The translations under genes and the position numbers were made by a program. Shown here in pieces: positions 9,388 to 19,115 of a stretch of DNA of 64,000 nt. Source of the stretch: Novosphingobium sp. 9 (lineage in GTDB: Bacteria > Pseudomonadota > Alphaproteobacteria > Sphingomonadales > Sphingomonadaceae); NCBI RefSeq assembly GCF_025340265.1, contig NZ_CP022707.1, forward strand, positions 1,364,501 to 1,428,500. Reading direction: 5' to 3'. Each line of letters opens with the position of its first letter. Position 1 is the first letter of the stretch. The notes below the pieces were generated by a model. It was not told the origin of the DNA. It did not search any database and saw only the letters and a list, made by a program, of their open reading frames with translations.

Positions 9388-10130
9388 GTTCCGCGCGTGT
9401 CGCCCCACAGGTGGATGTGCAGCCGGTCGGTGAAGCGCAGAGCGTGCGCGACGCAGGCGTCGGCCAGCCATTTCGAGCGTTCGCGCAGGATCGCGGCATT
9501 GCGGCCTTCGGGCATCACGAAGATCTTCTCGCCCGGAATGGCGTATTTCGTCTGAAGTGCGAGCACTTCGTCGAAGTCCGCAGGGCTGGCCACCACGAAC
9601 TTGAACAGCGCGCGCGGATCGGCGGTCCACGCCGCGAGCCGCTCGGGCAGCAGCGCGAGTTCCGCCGGGTTGCCGCTGTGCGACAGCTTGGGGCTGACGT
9701 TGAACTGGTGGACCAGCGGATCGAGCGCGGGGTGCGGCGCGACAGTGCCGTTGGTCTCGATCTCGACATGCATCCCGGCCCGCTTTTCGCCCAGCGCCGT
9801 GACCATGCGGGCAAGCGCGGCGCCTTGCAGCAGCGGTTCGCCGCCGGTCAGCACGAGGCGATCGGGCGGCAGATCGGCGACGGCCTGCGCCACCGCGTCC
9901 TCGTCCATGGCGAACTGGTTGGCGCGGCGTTCATAAATCTCGCCGTCGCGGTGGGGGCGATTGTCGCCCTCGAAGTGCCAGGTATAGGCGGTGTCGCACC
10001 ATTCGCAGGCGAGGTTGCAGCGCGAGAGGCGCACGAACGTGCTCGGGCGACCCATCGAGGCGCCTTCGCCCTGCAATGAGGCGAAGATCTCCGGCTCACC
10101 GGGATTGGTGGTGGCGAGCGTGAGTGTCAC
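9384..10130 (-). CDS. queE: 7-carboxy-7-deazaguanine synthase QueE
   Basis: Radical SAM enzyme converting 6-carboxytetrahydropterin to 7-carboxy-7-deazaguanine, a step towards queuosine. The cluster motif is CNLACEWCDTAY (cysteines at about 38, 42, 45), preceded by FASLQGEG and followed by LTGGEPLLQ and ETNGT, which bind SAM and substrate. I start at GTG 10130 because AGGGAG lies 7 nt upstream and the residual N-terminus is short, as in the family (248 residues). In-frame GTGs at 10154 and 10163 have no ribosome-binding site. No other queuosine gene is in the window. Confidence 0.87.
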   Translation of the reverse strand: MTLTLATTNPGEPEIFASLQGEGASMGRPSTFVRLSRCNLACEWCDTAYTWHFEGDNRPHRDGEIYERRANQFAMDEDAVAQAVADLPPDRLVLTGGEPLLQGAALARMVTALGEKRAGMHVEIETNGTVAPHPALDPLVHQFNVSPKLSHSGNPAELALLPERLAAWTADPRALFKFVVASPADFDEVLALQTKYAIPGEKIFVMPEGRNAAILRERSKWLADACVAHALRFTDRLHIHLWGDTRGT

Positions 10131-10281
10131 TGTGTCGCTCCCTGAAGTTGACACAGTTGACACGGTTCAGAAGACACAAACGAAAGGGCCGCCACCGGCG
10201 ACCCGTAAGGCACAAGAGAGGAGAAAAAGCGCGAGGTCATGTCTTGTCCTCTGGCAGACATGGGCGCGGTAGGAAAGCGCT

Positions 10282-10949
10282 CTATTCCGGGCGCTGTTCT
10301 CCGAGCGGGGCCATCACGATGCCCTGACGGCGGCGGCGATAGAGCAGCGTCCACAGCGCCAGCGCACCGATGCTGCCATAGCCGACCAGCGGCCCGACGC
10401 CGAGATAGGCGCCGAGCGGCAGCAGGCGATAGAGCAGCACGGACAGCGTAACCTCGCCGACCAGGCCCAGGCCCCAGACCCAGGTCATCGTCATGACCGT
10501 GCGGTGCAACTCGTCCGAACCGCGCATCGCCTCGAACCGGGCCAGCGATTCGGCGGATTCGCGTGCCATTGTCGCCCGCGCGATGGGGTAGAGCAGGGGC
10601 TTGCCGATCAGCGCCGAGATCAGAAAGGCAAAGCCGATGGTGCCTGTCACCGCCTTGTCGCGCAGCGCCACGAAGGCGGGCGATCCGCCCAGCATCGTCG
10701 CGATCAGGGCGAGGGCGATGCCCGCCAGCGAGACGCCGGCGATGGCATCGAGGCGCCGGTTGCGGATCAGGCCGCTGATCCCCAGACCAGCGGCGGCACC
10801 GTCGAGGCAACGAGCGCGCGGGTCATCCCCCAATGCGGCAGCGCCCCGTGATAGATCACCACCGGCGCGCCGATATTGACGGCGAGGTCCAGCGCAAAGG
10901 CGCCGAGCTTCGGCAGGGGCGAGCGATTGGCGGTCATGTCGGCGGGCAT
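10282..10949 (-). pseudogene. VC0807-like membrane protein, 1-nt frameshift
   Basis: Small polytopic inner-membrane protein resembling the VC0807 family, of unknown function. The N-terminus, starting at 10949 with GGAG 8 nt upstream, reads KLGAFALDLAVNIGAPVVIYH in one frame. The remainder (SGLIRNRRLDAIAGVSLAG... to the stop at 10282) continues in another. The switch is at four Cs, 10780-10783; one extra base restores about 222 residues. It is divergent from a TetR regulator with three operator-like repeats between them, suggesting it is the regulator's target. Frameshift as sequence error is favoured. Confidence 0.7.
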
Positions 10950-10963
10950 CGGGCGACTCCAAT

Positions 10964-11026
10964 GTTTACACCGTTATCATGACGTGCCATGCTAACAGCG
11001 TCAACATGAAAGTGAACGGTGTAAAC
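10964..11026. promoter_or_regulatory. Three TetR-type operator-like 15-mers
   Basis: Three 15-bp imperfect palindromes lie between the divergent VC0807-like and TetR genes: GTTTACACCGTTATC (10964-10978), GCTAACAGCGTCAAC (10991-11005) and GTGAACGGTGTAAAC (11012-11026). All fit G-N3-AC-N3-GT-N2-A/T-C. The outer two also form a perfect 14-bp inverted repeat with each other. Their place beside a TetR gene fits autoregulation plus control of the neighbour. This is inferred from pattern and position only. Confidence 0.65.
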
Positions 11027-11608
11027 ATGGCGGTCGACATGGCTGAAGACGTAGGCACGCGGCCTTATCATCACGGCGATCTGCGCGGCGCTTTGCTGGC
11101 CGAAGGCATGCGCCTGCTGACCACCCGCGATGCAGATGCCCTGTCGCTGCGCGAAGTCGCCCGCGCTGTGGGCGTGAGCGCAACCTCGGTCTATCGGCAC
11201 TTCCCCGATAAGCAGGCGCTGATGACCGCGCTGGCCCGCGAAGGGATCGCCCGGCTCGGTGCAGAGCAGCAGGTGGCAGCGGTGGCGGCGGGCGGCGGAA
11301 CCGCAGGCTTTGCTGCGACGGGCCGGGTCTATATCCGCTTTGCGCTGGAGAACCCGGCGCTGTTCCGCCTGATCTTCGCCTCGCCCGTGCTGGGCGAGCC
11401 CGGCGATCCGAACCGCAAGGACAGCGAGGCCGGGCTGCTGTTGCAGGCCCATGCGGCGGCGCTGGGCAGGGAGCAGGGGCGCGACGCGCATGTGCAGGCG
11501 ATCCGCAGCTGGTCGCTGGTTCATGGTCTGGCGATGCTGATGTTAGATGGCCAGATTCCGGCGGACTTGGATTTCGCCGACAGCCTGCTCGGGCAGGCCC
11601 CGGTTTAG
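11027..11608 (+). CDS. TetR/AcrR family transcriptional regulator
   Basis: About 193 residues. The N-terminal DNA-binding domain runs from RPYHHGDLRGALLAEG to LREVARAVGVSATSVYRHFPDKQALM, the classic TetR helix-turn-helix. The C-terminal ligand domain (YIRFALENPALFRLIFASP, SLVHGLAMLMLDG) resembles the WHG/TetR_C_33 type. In-frame ATGs at 10979, 11006, 11027 and 11039 are possible. I prefer 11027 because the earlier ones would place the operator-like repeats inside the gene, but no start has a good ribosome-binding site. Probably represses itself and the divergent membrane-protein gene. Confidence 0.85.
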   Translation: MAVDMAEDVGTRPYHHGDLRGALLAEGMRLLTTRDADALSLREVARAVGVSATSVYRHFPDKQALMTALAREGIARLGAEQQVAAVAAGGGTAGFAATGRVYIRFALENPALFRLIFASPVLGEPGDPNRKDSEAGLLLQAHAAALGREQGRDAHVQAIRSWSLVHGLAMLMLDGQIPADLDFADSLLGQAPV

Positions 11609-12108
11609 GTTCCGGGTCAGGCTTTGAGGGTGCGCCTGCCGATTGCTTTCCTGTTTGGACGTCCTGTCAAAGCGGGTGTCCGGGGGCATCGATGTATCTT
11701 TTCAGACACGATTCTCTGCAAGTCTGGATATCGGCGTCTTTGTCACGCCTGACGGATCGAGAGAAATTAGCAACATATCGGCAATTGATATGACATATGA
11801 TTTCGCGACACACCTGCGGCTTCAAAGCAACACGCGAGGATAGTGGCCGGATTGCGGCGGGTGTCGGCTGCAATTTTACGGCAACAAAATGAAAAGTGCG
11901 ATTGCAATAAAAAACCGAGCAGTTTTCAGTCGTCGAATTGTCACAATCGAACGGGTAAAGCGGGGGCAGCAGAGGGACGTAACCAGCTTGCCGCAACGGG
12001 GACACGATACCGGTAACGGGTCGGGCGGGACGGACGATCTGTCAGAAAATGCACAAGGCCAGCGCGCGGGGCACCTTGCGGGCGGCCGGATTTTTTGAGG
12101 TTTTTGCA
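11609..12108. other. Intergenic region upstream of TonB receptor
   Basis: 500 bp with lower GC than the surroundings. A 66-codon reading frame at 11643-11843 has no family resemblance and an unremarkable composition, so I do not call it a gene. The stretch presumably carries the promoter of the TonB receptor; I cannot assign -35/-10 boxes, a Fur box or a riboswitch with confidence. Confidence 0.5.
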
Positions 12109-14604
12109 ATGCTGAACAAACGCACTCTCGCCGCCGGCGCGGCGGGCGTCGCCATGGCCTGCGCCATGCTCGCGACCCCTGCGCTCGCCCAGTCCACCGG
12201 TTCGCTCGACTTCGACAACTCGATCGTTGTTACCGGCAAGACCGACAAGGGTATCGGCGGAATCCAGATCCCGGATTCGCCCAAGGCCAAGCAGGTTCTG
12301 ACCCAGGCCGTGATCGCGCGCGGCACGCCGGGCCAGTCGATCGACGATACCATCAACCTGATTCCGGGCGTCAGCTTCCAGAACTACGACGGCTACGGCT
12401 CGTCGGGCGGCAACCTGATGATCCGCGGTTTCGACGGCAGCCGCATTTCGCAGACCTTCGACGGTATCCCGCTGAACGACACCGGCAACTACGCGCTCTA
12501 TTCGGGCGAGCAGCTGGACCCGGAACTGATCGAGCAGGTCAACGTCAACCTCGGCACCACCGACGTCGACAGCCCGACCGCCTCGGCTTCGGGTTCGACG
12601 GTGAACTACCGCTCGGTCGATCCCACGCATGAGTTCGGCGCTCGCATGGTCGGCACGATGGGCAGCTACAACAAGCTGCGCCTGTTCGGCATGATCAACA
12701 CCGGCGATCTGAACGCCACCGGCACCCGCGCCTGGTTCTCGGCCTCCAAGGATACCTACGATGCCGTCTACGGCGGTGTCGGCAAGATGAACAAGGAGCA
12801 GTTCAACGGCAAGATCTACCAGCCGTTGGGCGACAACGGCGACTTCATTTCGCTCGCCGGCCACCTGGACATCAACCACAACAACTTCACTTCCGACTTC
12901 GCGCTGTCGAACGCCGCTTCGGTAGGCCTTCCCACCAGCGCCAAGGAAGCCAGGGATTACACGGTTCCGCGCTGCACGGCGGCAGCGGGTGTCGATGGCG
13001 AGACGGATACCGCAACGACTTGCGGCACCGCATGGGAATATCGCTGGAATCCTTCGAAGACCGCCAACATCCGCATGAACTCGAAGTTCACGCTGAACGA
13101 CAAGATGGTCCTGACGGTCGATCCTTACTATTCGTATACTACTGCGAATGGTGGCGGTACGGTGAAGGCGCAGGAGGGTGGCTACAACGCGGGTACGGCG
13201 ACTGATCCGAACTACATTGCCGGCTACATCGGCGGTACGCCCTATTTCAATGGCGTCGATCTGAACGGCGATGGCGATACAAAGGATCAGGTTCTGCTGG
13301 CCGCGCCCAGCCAGACGGTGACCAACCGCATCGGTGTGATCGCGTCGCTGCGCTACGACATCAGCACGAACCAGCATGTCCGCGTCGCCTATTCATACGA
13401 CCGCGGCAAGGTGCGCCAGACCGGCGAACTGTGCACGATGAATTCGAATGGCTTCGCCTCGGATTATTACTGCAACGGTTCGAACGCCCTGACCGACGTT
13501 TCGGGCAATGTGCTCGAAAAGCGTGACCGCACGACCTATTCGATCCTGCATCAGGTCTCGGGCGAGTACTCGGGCGACTTCGTGGACAACCGCCTGCACC
13601 TCGTTGCGGGTGTGCGCGTGCCGTTCTTCCGCCGCAACCTTCAGCAGAACTGCCTGACCACCAACGTCAGCGGTTCGGTCACCTGCTTCTCGTCGGACTC
13701 GGCCGATCAGGCGACCTACATTGCGGCGCTTGAGGCGGCGGGTACCGACTACGTGGCGCCGGGTCACAAGGAATACACCTATAGCAAGGTGCTTCCGAAC
13801 GTCGGCTTCACCTTCGACATCACCCAGGCGCTGCAGCTCAACGCCAACTACTCGAAGGGCATGCAGGTGCCGAGCTCGGACAACCTGTACACCAACGGGT
13901 ACTGGACCAACGACAACTACAATTCGCCCACGCCGGAGACGACCAACAACTTCGACCTCGGCCTGCGCTACACCACGGGTATCCTGCAGGCTTCGGTCGA
14001 TGGCTGGTACACGATCTTCCAGAACCGTCTGTCCACCGCCTACGATCCGGGTTCGGACACGTCGGTCTACACCAACCTGGGCCGCGTCGACCGCTACGGC
14101 ATCGACGGCACTCTGGCGGTGAAGCCGAGCAGCCACGTGATGGCCTATGTCTTCGGCTCGTACCTGTGGTCGAAGATCAAGGAAGACGTGCAGACGGGCA
14201 CGGACACTTACGCCGACACCAAGGGTAATATGGAAGGCGGCGTGCCGAGCTACACCTTCGGGGGCCGCGTCGAAGGCAACCTTGGTCCGGTCTCGCTGGG
14301 CGTGCAGGCCAAGCGCACCGGTTCGCGCTACTACAACAGCCTGAACAGCGCTGTGTACAGCGGCACCACCGAGATCTTCGCCGCCAAGGTGCCGGGCTAC
14401 ACGACGGTCGATCTCGACGCGCGTCTGAACCTGGGCTTCACCGGCATGGGCGACAAGACCTACCTGCAGTTCAACGTCACCAACCTGTTCAACAAGTTCT
14501 ACTACGGCGCCTTCTCGGATGCCGGCGTGTCGAACACGACGACGACCTATGCCTACCTCGGCGCCCCGCGCACCATCTCGGGTTCGATCAACTTCCAGTT
14601 CTGA
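12109..14604 (+). CDS. TonB-dependent outer-membrane receptor
   Basis: 831 residues. A signal peptide of about 27 residues ends ALA-Q. A TonB-box-like IVVTGK follows, then a plug domain (about 45-165, with IDDTINLIPGVSFQNYDG and NLMIRGFDGSRISQTFDG) and a large beta-barrel ending in a terminal Phe (ISGSINFQF). It imports an unidentified large nutrient or chelate across the outer membrane using TonB energy. It lacks an N-terminal STN signalling domain. The start at 12109 has GAGG 8 nt upstream; the reading frame extends 20 codons further but the signal peptide fixes the start. A strong terminator follows. Confidence 0.9.
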   Translation: MLNKRTLAAGAAGVAMACAMLATPALAQSTGSLDFDNSIVVTGKTDKGIGGIQIPDSPKAKQVLTQAVIARGTPGQSIDDTINLIPGVSFQNYDGYGSSGGNLMIRGFDGSRISQTFDGIPLNDTGNYALYSGEQLDPELIEQVNVNLGTTDVDSPTASASGSTVNYRSVDPTHEFGARMVGTMGSYNKLRLFGMINTGDLNATGTRAWFSASKDTYDAVYGGVGKMNKEQFNGKIYQPLGDNGDFISLAGHLDINHNNFTSDFALSNAASVGLPTSAKEARDYTVPRCTAAAGVDGETDTATTCGTAWEYRWNPSKTANIRMNSKFTLNDKMVLTVDPYYSYTTANGGGTVKAQEGGYNAGTATDPNYIAGYIGGTPYFNGVDLNGDGDTKDQVLLAAPSQTVTNRIGVIASLRYDISTNQHVRVAYSYDRGKVRQTGELCTMNSNGFASDYYCNGSNALTDVSGNVLEKRDRTTYSILHQVSGEYSGDFVDNRLHLVAGVRVPFFRRNLQQNCLTTNVSGSVTCFSSDSADQATYIAALEAAGTDYVAPGHKEYTYSKVLPNVGFTFDITQALQLNANYSKGMQVPSSDNLYTNGYWTNDNYNSPTPETTNNFDLGLRYTTGILQASVDGWYTIFQNRLSTAYDPGSDTSVYTNLGRVDRYGIDGTLAVKPSSHVMAYVFGSYLWSKIKEDVQTGTDTYADTKGNMEGGVPSYTFGGRVEGNLGPVSLGVQAKRTGSRYYNSLNSAVYSGTTEIFAAKVPGYTTVDLDARLNLGFTGMGDKTYLQFNVTNLFNKFYYGAFSDAGVSNTTTTYAYLGAPRTISGSINFQF

Positions 14605-14625
14605 TCGATATCCTGATCCGATACG

Positions 14626-14666
14626 AAAAGGGGGGAGGGGCCAGTCGGCTCCTCCCCCCCTTTTTT
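14626..14666 (+). terminator. Rho-independent terminator of the TonB receptor
   Basis: A-run, GC-rich stem (ggggggagg... / ...cctcccccc), short loop and six Ts, 22 bp after the receptor stop codon. The A/T flanks make it potentially bidirectional, serving the convergent phytase-like gene too. Confidence 0.9.
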
Positions 14667-14696
14667 GTGCCCGGTCCCAAAGTCCGGGCGCTTATC

Positions 14697-16244
14697 CTAG
14701 CGCGCAAGCGGCGGGAGCGTCAGGCGGTAGACCAGCACCACGTTGTCATTCACCCCGCTGCCGTGATCGCCCTTCAGCGAGGCGTCGAAGGCCATGCCGT
14801 CGACCATTCCGTTCTTCGCCTCGAAATCGTTGTCGTTGCCGATCAGCAGGAAGTAGTCGTTCGGCGTGGCGGGATCGAGCATCGGCAGCAGCCCCATCGC
14901 TTCCTGCTTTTCCGACAGCGTGGTCGGCGTCGAGGGCAGGGTATCGAGGTTCATGCCAAGGCGGCGCAGCTGTACGGGATTGAGCAGGTTGACCAGCTCT
15001 GCCTGCTGAACCGGCACGAGGCCCGAGACGACGTGGCCGCCGTGCGCGACCGCCTTCGTGCCGGTCTCGTACTGTGTGCCGGCAAGGTTGGAGGCGCCTC
15101 TGGTGTCGATCACCAGCACGCTCTTGAACACCGGCGTCTTCGAGGGCGAGCCGGTCGCGCCCCGTCCGATGCCGTCGCGCGCAAGGACGAGGAACTGGTG
15201 ATCGCTGAGCGCCACCATCTCGGACTGCGCGGCGGTATTGTTCGCCGCGCCGCCATCGCCCTCGTCGTTGTAGACCGGCAGTTCGACAAGGTAATGCCCG
15301 ACCGGCTTTTGCGGAGTGGCCGACTTGCCGATATCGTAGACCAGCATGCGGGTGACGTTGCGGGTCTGCTTTTCCTTGGGCGTGCTGTCCTGCACCGTGG
15401 CGGACTGGAGCATGGCGATGAGGTGCTTCCCGTCCGGCGTGATCGTCAGCGCTTCGAGGCCCTGATTGTTGCGGCGCCCGGTGTCCGGCGCCTTCACGCT
15501 GTTGAAGTCGATCCGGCCATCGGTGCGCGGCATCAGCGCGGGGACGGCGGGGATCACCCCGGTCAGGTGCCCGGCCGCGCTGAAGTGATAGATCGCGGCG
15601 GCATATTCGTCGGAGACGTAGAAGCTGCCGTCGGGTGCATAGGCAAGGCCCTCGGGATCGAGGCTGACGCGCCCCGCCGCCTCGCCGCGGGCGACGATGG
15701 GCATGGGAATGCCGTTCTGCATCACGACATTGTGCGCCGGGTCCATGCCCGTCATCGGCGTGCCCTTGGCGTCGCGCAGGAACAGCCCGCCCGCAGGGGT
15801 GAGCATGAGCTGGCTTTGCGAGGCGGTCGCCTGCGGCAGGTCGTCACTGCCGGTATAGGGCGTGAAACGGATCGTGAAGCGGTTCAGCCGGTCGCGGTAG
15901 TTCACCGTGCCTTTGACGTTGCCTACGTCGTTCGGTCCGCGATCGGGCAGGGTGGTGATCGTGCCGGTATAGCTGCCATCGGGCAGGCGCTTCCAGCTGG
16001 CCCGGTCCACCGCCATCGAGGAGAACGAGCCCAGCGTCTCGCCCGCGAAGTCGCGGCTGTCACCGCTGAGCCGCCCGACACCGACGAGGCCGTGGTTGAT
16101 GAACTGCACGCCGTCCAGCGTCACCGTCTCGTCGCCTGCGTGCATGTCGAGGTGCGGGGTCTGGTAGCTCGACGAATCCGCCAGCGCGGGAACGGCTGCC
16201 AGCAGCGAGAGGCAGGAGACGGCGGCGAGTGTTTTGGAGCGCAT
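14697..16244 (-). CDS. Secreted phytase-like esterase (PF13449 type)
   Basis: 515 residues with a clear signal peptide (about 1-22, ending ALA-D). The body resembles the 'esterase-like activity of phytase' beta-propeller family: DPEGLAYAPDGSFYVSDEY, NNQGLEALTITPDGKHL, QSEMVALSDHQFLVLARDG. Such proteins are periplasmic or extracellular and are thought to hydrolyse phosphoesters or lactone-like esters; the true substrate is not established. It lies directly downstream of an STN-type TonB receptor on the same strand (95 bp gap with a terminator-like hairpin), suggesting it processes the receptor's ligand. Confidence 0.75.
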   Translation of the reverse strand: MRSKTLAAVSCLSLLAAVPALADSSSYQTPHLDMHAGDETVTLDGVQFINHGLVGVGRLSGDSRDFAGETLGSFSSMAVDRASWKRLPDGSYTGTITTLPDRGPNDVGNVKGTVNYRDRLNRFTIRFTPYTGSDDLPQATASQSQLMLTPAGGLFLRDAKGTPMTGMDPAHNVVMQNGIPMPIVARGEAAGRVSLDPEGLAYAPDGSFYVSDEYAAAIYHFSAAGHLTGVIPAVPALMPRTDGRIDFNSVKAPDTGRRNNQGLEALTITPDGKHLIAMLQSATVQDSTPKEKQTRNVTRMLVYDIGKSATPQKPVGHYLVELPVYNDEGDGGAANNTAAQSEMVALSDHQFLVLARDGIGRGATGSPSKTPVFKSVLVIDTRGASNLAGTQYETGTKAVAHGGHVVSGLVPVQQAELVNLLNPVQLRRLGMNLDTLPSTPTTLSEKQEAMGLLPMLDPATPNDYFLLIGNDNDFEAKNGMVDGMAFDASLKGDHGSGVNDNVVLVYRLTLPPLAR

Positions 16245-16269
16245 GCGTGGTCCTAACGGCAGAAAACGG

Positions 16270-16311
16270 AAAAAGGCCTCTCTCCCGCCAGAGAAGGTGG
16301 GAGAGAGGCCT
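16270..16311 (-). terminator. Rho-independent terminator after STN-type TonB receptor
   Basis: Perfect 13-bp inverted repeat (arms 16274-16286 and 16299-16311) followed on the minus strand by a TTTT run. It lies between the receptor stop (16340) and the phytase-like start (16244), so the latter may rely on read-through or its own promoter. Confidence 0.75.
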
Positions 16312-16339
16312 GACAGGTCGATCGGTCAGTGTGAAGACA

Positions 16340-18952
16340 TCAGAACCCGGCGCTGAAGGTGCCGAAGAACTGGCGCGGGGCCGACGAGTGCGCGACGAGC
16401 ACGGTGCCGGTGGCATCGCTGGGCGCGAACACGCTGTTGTCGAAGTTGGCGACATAGCGCTTGTCGGTCAGGTTGGTGACGTTGAAGCCCAGCTTGGCGT
16501 GCTTGACCACGCCCACGTCGCCGAAGTCGTAGCTGACCCCCATGTCCAGCGTGGTGTAGCCGCCGAAGCTCTGGTCGTTGGTATAGGTGTAGTACCGGCG
16601 CCCGGTGTACTTGCCCTGCAACGAGGCCGAAAAGCCGCCGCCCTGCAGCGTCAGCACGCTGGAAATCATCGTCTTGGGCGTATCGACCTGCTGCTTGCCC
16701 TTGGTGTCATAGATCGTGCAGGTGGTGGTGCACCAGTTGAGATCCTGATCGTAAGTCGTCTTGTTCAGCGAAGCCGAGTTGTACCAGCTCACCCAGCTGC
16801 GCGGCTTCCACAGCACGCCCAGCTCCACGCCGCGGCTGGTGACGCTGCCGGCGTTGTGGAACGAGTTGCCGCAGCCCGGATTCTGCTGCTGGTTGGTGGG
16901 GCAGGGGTTGTACTGGAGCAGGCGGTTGTCGAACTTCACCCAGTAGCCCGCCAGCGAGACCTGCAGCGAACGGCTGACATAGCGATAGCCGCCCTCGACG
17001 CTCTTGGAGGTTTCGGGCTTCAGCGTGCTGCCCTGCGCATCCCACACGCTTTGCGTCACCGACTGCGGGCCGAGTTTGAAGCCACCCTGATACATTGCCA
17101 TGTTCTCGGAATAGCTGGCGTAGAGCTCATGCCCCTGCGCCACCTTCCAGTGGACGCCGACCTGCGGCAGGAAGTTGTCCTTGGCGATCAGCGTGCCGCT
17201 GGCGAACTGGGTCGAGGCAGGCGGCGGGGTGGCGGCAATGCCGTCCTCTGCATGCGCGGAGGAGCGCGAATAGCTGCTCTTGAACCCGAAATCGATGTTC
17301 AGCGCATCGTCGAAAAGCGAGACGGTATCCTGCGCATAGAACTGGCGGGTACGCCACGTCGTGCCCTGTACCCACTGTGCCGAGGTGGGCGTGCCGTCGA
17401 GGAACTGGCCGATGTCGAACGGGCCGGTGACGTTGGCCCAGATGTAGCGCGCGGCGCTGCTCTTGTTGTTCTCCATCCAGAACCCGGCCTCGAAGTGGTT
17501 GAAGGCCACGTCCCAGTCGACGTGGCCCAGCACGCCCGAGCGGTTGATGGTATAGCGCGTGTCGCGGATCTGCACCGGCACGTCGTCCGCCGTGGTGGTG
17601 GTGCCCTGTGTCGAAAGTCCGGCTATCCAGTTATTGCCGTCGCCCTTGTCCTCGTGGTGATAGACCTGGAGGTGCGCCGAAAGCGCCTTGGTGAAGGCAT
17701 AGTCGCCCGAGACGTAGAACAGCTCGTCGTTACGCAGGATCTGGCCATTGGTATAGGTAACGTCCGAGTTCTTCTGCGGCGAGGGCGCGGCGACGCAGGC
17801 GGTCGGCGTGGTCTTTACCGTACAGGCAGCAACGCCGAGGTAGGAATTCCAGTCCGGCGCATAGCCGCCCCAGTCCCAGCCGAGGCGCGAGATCATGTCC
17901 TTCGAGAGATAGGGATCGTCGGCCTGATTGGTGCGCGAAATGTCGCCGAACGCCGTGATCGAGCCGCCGTCGAACTCGTACTTCGCCTTGGCGTTCAGCT
18001 GCTTCTCGGTCGAAGTGCTCCAGTCGGCCTGATCGACGAACAGGTTCTGGCGGGCATACTGGCCCGAGATATAGGCCGAAAAGCCGCCGTGTTCGCCGGT
18101 GTCGAAGCGGATATAGGTGCGCGCGGCCTTCTCGCTGCCCACGGTCTGGCTGAAGTCCAGCCCCAGATCCTTTTTCGGATCGCTGCTGACATAGGTGATC
18201 GCGCCGCCAAGATTGCTGGTCGAGGCGATACCAAGCCCTGCGATACCGGTGGCAAGGTCGGCACTGCCGAGGTTCTCGGAAATCAGCGCGCGGCTGATGC
18301 TGAGGCCGTTGTAATTGTTGTACGACCCGTCGCCCAGCGGCATCCCGTCCAGCGTATAGCCAAGGTGCGTGGTACTGAAGCCGCGCACCTGCAGGCTCAT
18401 CGACTGTTCGTTGAGGCCCAGCGCGTCGATTGACTGCGCCATCACGCCCGGCAGGAAGTTCAGCGACTTCTGGAGGCTGCTGCCCGGCGGCAGGATGGCG
18501 AGGTTGGACGGCAGCAGGGTCGAGACCGAACGCGCCTGGCCGCTGCCGAGAACAACGATTTCGGCAGGAGCTGCGGGCGTGGAGGCATCCTCTTCAGCAG
18601 ACGCATCGGCACTGGATACATGCGCAGGGCGCGCGTCCGTGCTCTTGCTGTCGGCAACGACGACATAGGTGCCTGCCCCTGTCAGGCGGGCGGACAGGCC
18701 GGTGTTCGCCAGCATCCGGCGCAGCGCCTGATCGACGTTCATCGCGCCCGAGATCGCCTGCGTGCGGCGCCCCTGTGCGGCCTGGCCTGAGACCATGATC
18801 TGCACGTTCGCCTGTCGTGCGAACACGCGTACGGCGCTGGCTACATCCTGCGAAGGTACGTTGAACGTCGCCGCATGGGCTAGGGCGGGTGTCGCCATCG
18901 CGATGACGGACATGGCCGAGCCGATGGCGAGCCGACGAAACAGAGCTTGCAT
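16340..18952 (-). CDS. TonB-dependent transducer with N-terminal STN domain
   Basis: 870 residues: signal peptide (about 1-27), STN domain (about 28-100, FNVPSQDVASAVRVFARQA), linker, TonB box/plug (about 128-250: EIVVLGSG, SLQKSLNFLPGVMAQ, SLQVRGFSTTHLGYTLDGMP) and beta-barrel ending in FSAGF. The STN domain is the part that contacts an anti-sigma factor of the FecR type, so this receptor should both import its ligand and report its presence. FecI and FecR genes lie upstream on the same strand, separated by a small membrane-protein gene. The ligand is probably a siderophore or metal chelate, but this is inference. Confidence 0.9.
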   Translation of the reverse strand: MQALFRRLAIGSAMSVIAMATPALAHAATFNVPSQDVASAVRVFARQANVQIMVSGQAAQGRRTQAISGAMNVDQALRRMLANTGLSARLTGAGTYVVVADSKSTDARPAHVSSADASAEEDASTPAAPAEIVVLGSGQARSVSTLLPSNLAILPPGSSLQKSLNFLPGVMAQSIDALGLNEQSMSLQVRGFSTTHLGYTLDGMPLGDGSYNNYNGLSISRALISENLGSADLATGIAGLGIASTSNLGGAITYVSSDPKKDLGLDFSQTVGSEKAARTYIRFDTGEHGGFSAYISGQYARQNLFVDQADWSTSTEKQLNAKAKYEFDGGSITAFGDISRTNQADDPYLSKDMISRLGWDWGGYAPDWNSYLGVAACTVKTTPTACVAAPSPQKNSDVTYTNGQILRNDELFYVSGDYAFTKALSAHLQVYHHEDKGDGNNWIAGLSTQGTTTTADDVPVQIRDTRYTINRSGVLGHVDWDVAFNHFEAGFWMENNKSSAARYIWANVTGPFDIGQFLDGTPTSAQWVQGTTWRTRQFYAQDTVSLFDDALNIDFGFKSSYSRSSAHAEDGIAATPPPASTQFASGTLIAKDNFLPQVGVHWKVAQGHELYASYSENMAMYQGGFKLGPQSVTQSVWDAQGSTLKPETSKSVEGGYRYVSRSLQVSLAGYWVKFDNRLLQYNPCPTNQQQNPGCGNSFHNAGSVTSRGVELGVLWKPRSWVSWYNSASLNKTTYDQDLNWCTTTCTIYDTKGKQQVDTPKTMISSVLTLQGGGFSASLQGKYTGRRYYTYTNDQSFGGYTTLDMGVSYDFGDVGVVKHAKLGFNVTNLTDKRYVANFDNSVFAPSDATGTVLVAHSSAPRQFFGTFSAGF

Positions 18953-19115
18953 GAAATCCCCCGGAACTGATCGAGTTTGCAGTTTCGCTTCCTCGACGCG
19001 GGGGGCGGGCGTTTCCTTATTGCGGCTGCGAAATTTTTTGCGGGTTCATGTGGGGGCTTGATCCTAAGGCCGCGCGGACAAATTCTGATCGCCTGCAAAC
19101 GCCCAGTTGCTGACT

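Noticed and set aside
8035..9555. Long plus-strand frame of over 500 codons opposite the MATE gene
   Set aside because: Rich in Arg/Asp/His/Gln with no hydrophobic or domain pattern; it is the antisense shadow of a GC-rich coding region, while the minus strand encodes a clear transporter.
11643..11843. 66-codon frame upstream of the TonB receptor
   Set aside because: No ribosome-binding site, no family resemblance, and composition differs from neighbouring genes; treated as intergenic.
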